From Clostridia bacterium (GTDB taxonomy: Bacteria > Bacillota > Clostridia > Oscillospirales > CAG-272), in NCBI GenBank assembly GCA_017382615.1, contig JAFNZX010000182.1, forward strand, positions 1-5,982: a stretch of DNA of 5,982 bases, given 5' to 3'. Each line of letters starts with the position of its first letter. The first letter of the stretch is position 1. Below are positions 1 through 5,860 of the stretch, piece after piece. Under the pieces are notes generated by a model that was not told the DNA's origin, ran no database searches, and saw nothing but the letters and a program-made list of their open reading frames with translations. A program made the position numbers and the translations under genes.

Positions 1-1
1 C

Positions 2-835
2 CCGCAGTATAACGTCATTGTAGAATATAAGACCAGCGGCAACCACGCCGCAACCCTGCAGGCAGCGGGCAAGAATGCCGAGTGTGATATCTCGCACGAC
101 CTGGAATACGCATACGCAGAGCAGCTTGCCTCGCAGGGCGTGCTGGCTGACCTGATCGACCTTGTTGATTGGAGTGTTTACGCAGAGGACACCAAGCAAA
201 GCAAATTCTATGCACCTGAGATCCGTAACGGCGGCTGCATTATTGTCAACACCCAGCGCCTTGCAGAGCTGGGCTTGGACAAGCCCACCTCTTACGCGGA
301 TCTGCTTGATCCTCAGTACAAGGGGCAGATTTCCATGCCCAATCCCGCGTCCTCCGGTACGGGCTATATGTTCTTGCTTTCCTTAGTCAATGCATGGGGA
401 GAGCAGGAGGCTCTTGACTACTTTGACAAGCTTTCCGAAAACGTGCTGTCCTTTACCTCCTCCGGATCCGGTCCCGTTAACTCGTTGGTGCTTGGTGAGG
501 TTGCCATCGGTCTTGGCATGACGCCCAATGCCGCTACCAAGATCGGCGAGGGTCACCCTTTGGAGATTTTGTTCTTTGAGGAGGGATCGCCCTACTCATT
601 GTACGGTCAGGCTATCATTGAGGGCAAGCAGGAAAGACAAGCCGTTAAGGAAGTATTTGCCTTCCTGACCACCACGCTCAACGAGGAGCTTTGTGCATAC
701 TATTACCCCGAAAAAATCTTCAAGGACAAGGATTACGTGCTTGAAAACTTCCCCACGGGCATCAAGTATGCCAACATGCAGGTAGAAAACGCCTCTGCAT
801 ACAAAGAAGAATTACTTTCGAAATGGACACATTGA
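2..835 (+). CDS. ABC importer solute-binding protein, 5'-truncated by the window edge
   Basis: This is the extracytoplasmic solute-binding component of the ABC importer encoded by the next two genes; it captures the substrate outside the membrane and delivers it to the permease. The frame is open from base 2 without a stop, giving 277 visible residues up to TGA at 833-835. A GTG at 140 is only an internal valine codon, because good family-like sequence (NVIVEYKTSG, AGKNAECDIS, LADLIDLVDW) lies before or across it. The signal peptide or lipobox and roughly the first 70 residues are outside the window. The pattern of an early AxxxD(I/V) segment, a mid-domain PNPASSGTGY segment, a GEVAIGLGMT segment and a late YGQAIIEGKQERQAVKEVFAFL helix fits the family 1/6 binding proteins that include FbpA/AfuA (iron) and 2-aminoethylphosphonate binders. 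Visible residues 233-235 are three consecutive tyrosines, but whether they touch ligand cannot be judged. The substrate is not determined. The stop lies one base before the ATPase start. Confidence 0.88.
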   Translation, partial: PQYNVIVEYKTSGNHAATLQAAGKNAECDISHDLEYAYAEQLASQGVLADLIDLVDWSVYAEDTKQSKFYAPEIRNGGCIIVNTQRLAELGLDKPTSYADLLDPQYKGQISMPNPASSGTGYMFLLSLVNAWGEQEALDYFDKLSENVLSFTSSGSGPVNSLVLGEVAIGLGMTPNAATKIGEGHPLEILFFEEGSPYSLYGQAIIEGKQERQAVKEVFAFLTTTLNEELCAYYYPEKIFKDKDYVLENFPTGIKYANMQVENASAYKEELLSKWTH

Positions 836-836
836 C

Positions 837-1625
837 ATGAGCAATTGCAAGCTTTCTATTCAAAGCATTACCAAACAGTATAAAAACAGCAAATCCGTTG
901 CGCTGGATGCCGTCAGCGTGGACGTGCAGGCAGGGGAGTTTTTAGCCGTTCTCGGTCCCTCCGGCTGCGGCAAGACCACGCTGCTGCGCATTATCGCGGG
1001 ACTTTTGCCCCCCGATAGCGGCAAGCTGCTGCTTGACGGCAAGGATATTACCACCGCTCCCGCATCAAAGCGTTCTATGGGCATCGTGTTCCAGAACTAC
1101 GCACTGTTTGAGAACATGACCGTGCTGGAAAACGTGGCGTACGCTGCCAAGCTCAAGGCGCGACGGGACAAGAGCGCGACCAAGGCAGAGGTTGAGCAAA
1201 GAGCTATGGAGCTGCTTGCAGACCTGGGCATTGCGGAATATGCAAAAAAGTATCCGTCCTCGCTCTCGGGCGGGCAGATGCAGCGCGTTGCCATTGCGCG
1301 CACGCTGATATTAAAGCCCGACATCATGCTCTTTGACGAGCCTGCGTCCGCTCTGGACGTGGCAACCAGATTGCAGCTGCGCACCGTCATCAAGGATATT
1401 CAAGAAAAATTCGGTACGACAATGATCTACATCACCCACGACCAGGAGGAGGCGTTTGCCATGGCAGACCGCATCATGGTCATGGAAAACGCGCGTATCT
1501 CTCAGATCGGCACACCTTCCGAGATCGTGGGCGCGCCCGCAAACGAGTACGTCAAGAGCTTTGTGGTGGACAATCTGCAAACCAAGATCGCCTCACTTTC
1601 CAAGGCATTGGGGGCTGACACATGA
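837..1625 (+). CDS. ABC importer ATP-binding subunit
   Basis: This cytoplasmic ATPase powers the importer formed with the preceding binding protein and the following permease. At 262 residues it has every nucleotide-binding motif in order: Walker A GPSGCGKT (40-47), Q-loop glutamine 86 in VFQNYALF, signature LSGGQMQR (143-150), Walker B IMLFDEP (163-169) with glutamate 168, D-loop SALD (171-174) and switch histidine 201 in ITHDQEEA. The DQEEA(F/L)AMADRI segment is typical of the spermidine/iron/sulfate/aminophosphonate importer ATPases (PotA, FbpC, PhnT-like). Unlike most of those, which are about 350 residues with a C-terminal TOBE domain, this one stops shortly after the nucleotide-binding domain, so it lacks the usual regulatory extension. 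The residue after DEP is alanine (DEPASALD) where leucine is commoner; this is unlikely to matter. The ATG is one base after the upstream stop (TGACATGA), with no strong Shine-Dalgarno, so translation is probably coupled. Its own TGA overlaps the next start by four bases. Confidence 0.95.
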   Translation: MSNCKLSIQSITKQYKNSKSVALDAVSVDVQAGEFLAVLGPSGCGKTTLLRIIAGLLPPDSGKLLLDGKDITTAPASKRSMGIVFQNYALFENMTVLENVAYAAKLKARRDKSATKAEVEQRAMELLADLGIAEYAKKYPSSLSGGQMQRVAIARTLILKPDIMLFDEPASALDVATRLQLRTVIKDIQEKFGTTMIYITHDQEEAFAMADRIMVMENARISQIGTPSEIVGAPANEYVKSFVVDNLQTKIASLSKALGADT

Positions 1626-3220
1626 CAGCCGCAATCAAAAAACGCCCGCAGAGCGGGGCATGGGTAGCCAAATGGACGGTTGCTGCGGTGCTGCTTTGCG
1701 TGGTGATCCTTCCTATTATATCCATGCTGACCAAGATCACGCCCGCGGATATTGCCGACGTGGTCAAGGGACCCAATTTCGGCAGTGCGCTTTGGAACTC
1801 GCTCTGCTATACCGCAATTGCTACGCTGATCGTGGTGGTGCTCGCATATCTGATGGCGTTGTGCACCACGCGCGTGGCGATCAAGGGGAAAAAGCTTTGG
1901 AACGTCATTCTCATTCTGCCCATGCTCATTCCGTCCATCTCGCACGGTATGGCACTTCTGATTTTGTTTGGTCAGAACGGCATCGTCAAAAATCTGTTTG
2001 GTAACACCATTCCTATCTACGGTGGCACGGGCATTGTACTTGGCTCTGTGATGTACGCGCTTCCCGTGGCGTACATCATGCTTGCCGACGTGCTGCGCTA
2101 TGAGGATATGTCGGTTTACGAGGCAGCCGAGGTGCTGGGAATCGGCAAGCTCAGAACCTTTTTGAAGGTTTCGCTGCCGTATCTGCGCAAGCCGCTGATT
2201 GCTGCCGCTTTCTCCACCTTTGCTATGGTGGTCACCGATTACGGTGTGCCGCTGATGCTGTCGGGAGCGGGGAATTATACCATTTCCACGTTGATGTACC
2301 AGGCTGCAATTGACCAGCAAAAGTTCGGGCGCGGCGCGGTGTACGGCGTGATACTGCTGCTGCCTGCCATTGTGGCATTCCTCGCGGATCTGCTTGGCAA
2401 GGAGCGCGGCACGGGTTCTTACGTCAAAAAAGCGCACGAGGGCAGCAACAAGCCGCTCTTCAAGGTGCTGGCGTACGCATTCTGCACGCTTATGGCAATT
2501 TTTGCGCTGCTGCCGATCGCAGTATTTATCTTCCTTGCAATCGTCAAGCGGTATCCCATTGATCTCTCGCTCACGGCGGATCACTTTGCCTACATTTTCC
2601 GCGGGCAGGGAGCGAAGTATCTGACCAATTCCTTGGTCATTGCGCTGGTGACTGCAAGCGTGGGCGCGGCTCTTGGCTTTATTACCGCCTATATGACCGC
2701 ACGCATGCGCTCGCCGCTCTCGCGTGGCTTGCACCTGCTGGCAATTACCTCTATGGCGATCCCCGGTATGGTGCTGGGTATCTCCTACGTTATGACCTTT
2801 GCATCCACCCCCATTTTCGGCACGCTGATCATTTTGGTCATGGTCAACACCGCGCACTTTATCTCGTCGCCTTACCTTATGATGTACAACAGCTTTGGCA
2901 AGATGAACGAGAACCTGGAGGCGGTGGGGCAGACCTTGGGGCTTGGGCGCGTGCGCATGCTGTGGCGCGTATTTTTGCCGCAAAGCTTTGGCACTTTGGC
3001 AGAAATGTTCTCGTATCTGTTCGTCAACAGTATGATGACCATTTCCGCTGTGTCCTTCCTTGCAAACAGCACCAATAAGCCTATCTCGCTGATGATCAGC
3101 CAGTTTAACGAGCACAACAACGAGTACGTGGCGGTGGTGTCCATTCTCATTCTTGTCGTGAATATGATTATGAAGCTTGCGGTTGAGCAGATCAAAGCGA
3201 TCAGCGCACGCCGCAGATAA
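1622..3220 (+). CDS. Double-length ABC importer permease (two fused transmembrane halves)
   Basis: This integral membrane channel of the importer carries both transmembrane halves in one 532-residue chain, so a single copy can form the pore. I count about twelve hydrophobic segments, six per half, beginning with residues 18-36. Each half carries an EAA-type cytoplasmic loop that docks on the ATPase: EAAEVLGIGKLRTFLKVSLP from residue 167 and EAVGQTLGLGRVRMLWRVFLP from residue 433, spaced about 266 residues apart as expected for a duplication. A hydrophilic linker (GKERGTGSYVKKAHEGSNKP) joins the halves. The N-terminus is short and positively charged (KKR), consistent with cytoplasmic location. 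Fused permeases of this length are known in the FbpB (iron), ThiP (thiamine) and 2-aminoethylphosphonate importers, so the family fits the neighbouring binding protein but does not fix the substrate. The ATG shares four bases with the ATPase stop (ATGA), and a weak G-rich run at 1610-1614 could serve as ribosome binding site inside the ATPase gene. Confidence 0.94.
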   Translation: MTAAIKKRPQSGAWVAKWTVAAVLLCVVILPIISMLTKITPADIADVVKGPNFGSALWNSLCYTAIATLIVVVLAYLMALCTTRVAIKGKKLWNVILILPMLIPSISHGMALLILFGQNGIVKNLFGNTIPIYGGTGIVLGSVMYALPVAYIMLADVLRYEDMSVYEAAEVLGIGKLRTFLKVSLPYLRKPLIAAAFSTFAMVVTDYGVPLMLSGAGNYTISTLMYQAAIDQQKFGRGAVYGVILLLPAIVAFLADLLGKERGTGSYVKKAHEGSNKPLFKVLAYAFCTLMAIFALLPIAVFIFLAIVKRYPIDLSLTADHFAYIFRGQGAKYLTNSLVIALVTASVGAALGFITAYMTARMRSPLSRGLHLLAITSMAIPGMVLGISYVMTFASTPIFGTLIILVMVNTAHFISSPYLMMYNSFGKMNENLEAVGQTLGLGRVRMLWRVFLPQSFGTLAEMFSYLFVNSMMTISAVSFLANSTNKPISLMISQFNEHNNEYVAVVSILILVVNMIMKLAVEQIKAISARRR

Positions 3221-3223
3221 ATT

Positions 3224-3227
3224 GGAG
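3224..3227 (+). promoter_or_regulatory. Ribosome binding site (GGAG) that fixes the start of the HTH-nucleotidyltransferase gene
   Basis: GGAG lies in the 13-base gap after the permease stop, with six bases between it and the ATG at 3234. It is the best Shine-Dalgarno match among the operon's junctions. It supports the ATG at 3234 over the in-frame TTG at 3177, which lies inside the permease gene and would add 19 residues with no family resemblance. Confidence 0.8.
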
Positions 3228-3233
3228 TATATT

Positions 3234-4127
3234 ATGAACCTTACGAAAAAGCAATTTACAATTTTGGAGCTGCTGGAGTCCGACCGCAGAAGTCGCACCC
3301 AGCGTGATATCGCAAATGCTACGGGACTTTCTGTTGGCACGGTCAATAAGCTGGTCGCAGAGCTGTGCGAGCAGGGGCTGATCGCTGAGGGAAGCATTAC
3401 CGAGGCTGGCGTGCAGGCTTTGGAGCCTTATCGCGTCAAGCGCGCCATTTTCATGGCTGCGGGCTTTGGCTCGCGCTTGGTGCCCATCACGCTCAATACC
3501 CCCAAGCCCTTGGTACGCGTCAAGGGCAAGAGAATCATCGATTCCTTGCTGGATGCCGTGGTGTCCGCAGGCATTGAGGAAATTTATTTAGTGCGCGGAT
3601 ACCTGTCCGAGCAGTTTGATCAGCTGCTCAAAAAGTACCCTAACATCACCTTTATCGAAAACCCTGTGTATAACGAAACCAACAATATTTCGTCCGCGTA
3701 CTGCGTGCGTCACCTGCTCGGCGACAGCTACGTATTTGAGTCCGATCTGCTTTTGTATAACCCTAAGCTGATCACCAAGTACCAGTACGAAACCAACTAT
3801 CTGGGCGTTCCTACCGAGCGTACCGAGGACTGGTGCTTTACCACGGGCGCAGGCGGCGTGATCAAGAAGATGGCTGTCGGTGGTACGGATTGCTTCCACA
3901 TGTACGGCATCTCCTACTGGAATGCCGAGGACGGTGCAAGACTGGAAAAGGACATCGAGCGCGTATATAACCTGCCGGGCGGCAAGGAGAGATATTGGGA
4001 TCAGGTCGTGTTTGACTACAATATTGACTCCTATGAGGTACGCGTGCGCGAGTGCTCCTTCTCGGATATCGTGGAGATCGACACCTTCAACGAGCTCAAG
4101 CAGATTGATAAGAGCTACGCGATGTGA
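3234..4127 (+). CDS. Winged helix-turn-helix / LicC-like cytidylyltransferase fusion
   Basis: This 297-residue protein appears to combine a DNA-binding domain with a nucleotidyltransferase. Residues 5-65 form a MarR-like winged helix: QRDIANATGLSVGTVNKLVAEL (23-44) is a clear helix-turn-helix and LIAEGSITEAG (49-59) is the likely wing. From residue 69 a GT-A type nucleotidyltransferase begins: the CTP-binding loop MAAGFGSRLVPIT followed by TPKPLV (74-94), NNISSAY (150-156), the metal-binding ESD (169-171), GISYWNA (225-231), YWDQVVFDYN (254-263) and a late EID (281-283) supplying the second metal aspartate. These match, from memory, the landmarks of pneumococcal LicC (CTP:phosphocholine cytidylyltransferase); PntC, which makes CMP-2-aminoethylphosphonate, is related. 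It probably activates phosphocholine, aminoethylphosphonate or a similar headgroup. Which one cannot be read from sequence, and a sugar-1-phosphate substrate is not excluded. It is the last gene of the importer operon, 13 bp after the permease and followed by a terminator. No partner kinase or aminotransferase is in the window. Confidence 0.88.
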   Translation: MNLTKKQFTILELLESDRRSRTQRDIANATGLSVGTVNKLVAELCEQGLIAEGSITEAGVQALEPYRVKRAIFMAAGFGSRLVPITLNTPKPLVRVKGKRIIDSLLDAVVSAGIEEIYLVRGYLSEQFDQLLKKYPNITFIENPVYNETNNISSAYCVRHLLGDSYVFESDLLLYNPKLITKYQYETNYLGVPTERTEDWCFTTGAGGVIKKMAVGGTDCFHMYGISYWNAEDGARLEKDIERVYNLPGGKERYWDQVVFDYNIDSYEVRVRECSFSDIVEIDTFNELKQIDKSYAM

Positions 4128-4143
4128 CAACAGATAAAGAAAT

Positions 4144-4198
4144 ATTCCGTTTGGTATACCCGCTTTTATTGCAGGTGTACCAAACGGAATTTTGTTTT
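4144..4198. terminator. Bidirectional intrinsic terminator between convergent genes
   Basis: A 17-bp stem is formed by arms 4144-4160 and 4174-4190, with one G-T wobble and otherwise perfect pairing around a 13-base loop. On the + strand the right arm runs straight into TTTGTTTT (4191-4198), a canonical U-tract, ending the importer operon 16 bases after its last stop codon. Read on the minus strand, the same hairpin follows the hydrolase stop by six bases and is itself followed by the T-rich ATTTCTTTAT, so it can terminate that gene too. It fills nearly all of the 69-base gap between the two genes. Confidence 0.93.
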
Positions 4199-5858
4199 AA
4201 TATTCCAGCGTCACGATCTGTGCGCAGGTGAATTTGTCAATGGTGAATTTGCAAATGCCGTTTTCGTAAGTAAAGGGAAGCTCCTTGTTCTGCGGTACGG
4301 CGGTCACGCGCGTAATGGGCTTGGCGGTCTTGACCTCGAAGGTCGTGTCATAAACGGGCACAAGATCCTCGATGATCTCAATGCCGCCACCGCGCTTGAC
4401 GGGCGTTGCGTACAGCGCGTGCAGCACGTAGCGGTTTTGCTTTGCTTGCTCGTTCAGCGTAACCACGCCTGCACTGGGCAGATTGGTGGTCAGCGTCTTG
4501 TCCTCGCCAAGCAGCGCGTCAATGGTGTGCAGCACGATCTCCTTGAGAATGATGCTGCCCTTGTCGGCGTACTCCGAGAAGATATCCCAAGCAATATAAC
4601 CGCCGTCCTTGCCGATGACCACGGCAGGGGCTGCGTCCTCTGTCACAAAGGGCGTGTGCTGGTGCGAGCAGAAGTAGCCGCGCTCGCGGTTAAAGAAGGG
4701 GTAGCGTGCATATCCCAGCACCTGCGCTGTGTCATCGGTCTGTTCAATCACGTAATTGGTGCTGTACATGACATAGCTGGTCTTGGGCAGTCCGAGTGCC
4801 TCGAACTCGGGGCGCAGATAGGTGGGCTGATACTGTCCCTTGCCCAGCCACTTGACGCCAAGGTCAAAGAGCATCTCTTTGCCGTCCGTACCCGAAACGC
4901 CGGAGCAAAGCAGCTTGCCGCCGCCCGCTACGTAAGCCTTGAGCTTTGCAAGCAGAGCGGGATCGGTTACGGGAATGGCATCGGGCAGGATCAAAAGCTT
5001 GTACTTGGAAAAATCACATGCGGTGTCCAGCACGTCGTAGAGGTATTTGCCCTCCAGCAGCATTCTGCCCGAACCGGTGTCGGCGGGGTGATTGCGTGCC
5101 GTGCCGCTGATGGATTCGATGGAGAGCACGCCAACGTCCGCAACTGTGGTCACGTCGTAGCAATATTCCTCCACCTTTTCGGCATCTGCGTAGGCAATGC
5201 CGATCAGCTCATAGGTTGCCTCGTCTAAAAAGCCCTCGGGGTGCATCTGGTCGCCGATTGAGCAGCAAGCACCGTTGGCAAGCGAGAGCGCGATCTCATA
5301 TTTCAGCGCATTGGGGTGCTTAAAGCCGCCGAATTCGCCCCAGGTGGTGTGGAACTTGCCCGTCATACCCAGATATTCGCTGCCAAGCAGGGCAGCGTAC
5401 TTGGCGGATTTGGGGAAGTGGTCGTAGCCCCAACCGCCCGTGGGCAGGCTTTCAATCTCCTGGTGGGTGTTGGAGGCAGCAAAGTCGCGTCTGCCGCAGG
5501 GAATGTGACCTTGGTTGTGGAAAATGCGCACGTTCGGCTTAATGGCGCGTGCAGCAGCGTTTACGCCTTCATAGTATTTCTTATACGTTACGCCTGCAAG
5601 ACGCACGTAGGAGTAGAAATCCTCGGGATCCCAGCCCTGCTTGATGACTTCAGCGCGGCAGTAGGGGCAGAAGCAAGCGCGCTCGCCCACGATGTCAAGG
5701 AAAATGCCGACGGGATCATAGCGGCGCACGACCTCTTCCACTTGCGCGATCAGCGTATCGTAATAAGGAGAGTTCATGCAAAGCAGGTGATAGGTAGGAC
5801 CGTGCTCGGGCACGTAATGCATGCCGTTTTCCTCGGTGATTGTGGGATATTTGTGCTC
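4197..5858 (-). CDS. Putative glycoside hydrolase (GHL6-like barrel plus trimerisation-like domain), N-terminus missing
   Basis: This probable carbohydrate-active enzyme ends at TAA (complement of 4197-4199). Numbering from the first ATG (5820-5822, 541 residues), HLLCMNSPYYDTL (12-24), GIFLDIVGERACFCPYC (39-55), IFHNQGH (100-106), EIESLPTGGWGYDHFP (122-137), MTGKFHTTWGEFGG (153-166) and CSIGDQMHP (187-195) are landmarks of the second half of a GHL6-type TIM barrel. Residues of about 225-330 form a Rossmann-like beta-galactosidase-trimerisation-type domain (LLILPDAIPVTDPALLAKLKAYVAGGGKL is its core region). The remainder is a beta-rich C-terminal domain. Such proteins are usually over 600 residues; the first 100-130 residues, with the early barrel strands, are absent. 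The family-like reading continues upstream of that ATG (EHKYPTITEENG) to about 5858. A tandem repeat then begins and brings an in-frame TGA at 5871-5873. A GAGG upstream of the ATG is therefore probably fortuitous. No signal peptide can be judged and the substrate is unknown. It is convergent with the importer operon and shares its terminator. Confidence 0.82.
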   Translation of the reverse strand, partial: EHKYPTITEENGMHYVPEHGPTYHLLCMNSPYYDTLIAQVEEVVRRYDPVGIFLDIVGERACFCPYCRAEVIKQGWDPEDFYSYVRLAGVTYKKYYEGVNAAARAIKPNVRIFHNQGHIPCGRRDFAASNTHQEIESLPTGGWGYDHFPKSAKYAALLGSEYLGMTGKFHTTWGEFGGFKHPNALKYEIALSLANGACCSIGDQMHPEGFLDEATYELIGIAYADAEKVEEYCYDVTTVADVGVLSIESISGTARNHPADTGSGRMLLEGKYLYDVLDTACDFSKYKLLILPDAIPVTDPALLAKLKAYVAGGGKLLCSGVSGTDGKEMLFDLGVKWLGKGQYQPTYLRPEFEALGLPKTSYVMYSTNYVIEQTDDTAQVLGYARYPFFNRERGYFCSHQHTPFVTEDAAPAVVIGKDGGYIAWDIFSEYADKGSIILKEIVLHTIDALLGEDKTLTTNLPSAGVVTLNEQAKQNRYVLHALYATPVKRGGGIEIIEDLVPVYDTTFEVKTAKPITRVTAVPQNKELPFTYENGICKFTIDKFTCAQIVTLEY

Positions 5859-5860
5859 GG

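Noticed and set aside
15..215. Short minus-strand open frame at the left edge
   Set aside because: It is antisense to the solute-binding protein and its Arg/Pro/Ala-rich translation resembles no family.
140..835. GTG at 140 as the start of the solute-binding protein
   Set aside because: The same frame is open and family-like back to base 2, so the gene is truncated by the window edge rather than starting here.
3177..3233. TTG at 3177 as an upstream start for the helix-turn-helix fusion
   Set aside because: It lies within the permease coding region and has no good ribosome binding site, whereas ATG 3234 has GGAG six bases upstream and begins right at the helix-turn-helix domain.
1502..3397. 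Very long open frame on the minus strand (631 codons) opposite the permease
   Set aside because: It is antisense to a permease with clear membrane segments and two EAA loops. Its translation is rich in His, Arg, Gln and Asn with no recognisable domain, as expected from the complement of membrane-protein codons.
3588..4130. 180-codon open frame on the minus strand opposite the nucleotidyltransferase
   Set aside because: The + strand here holds the conserved LicC-like motifs; the antisense frame is a compositional shadow.
4419..5228. 269-codon open frame on the + strand opposite the hydrolase
   Set aside because: The opposite strand carries recognisable hydrolase and Rossmann-like landmarks throughout; this frame shows no family resemblance and has no convincing ribosome binding site.
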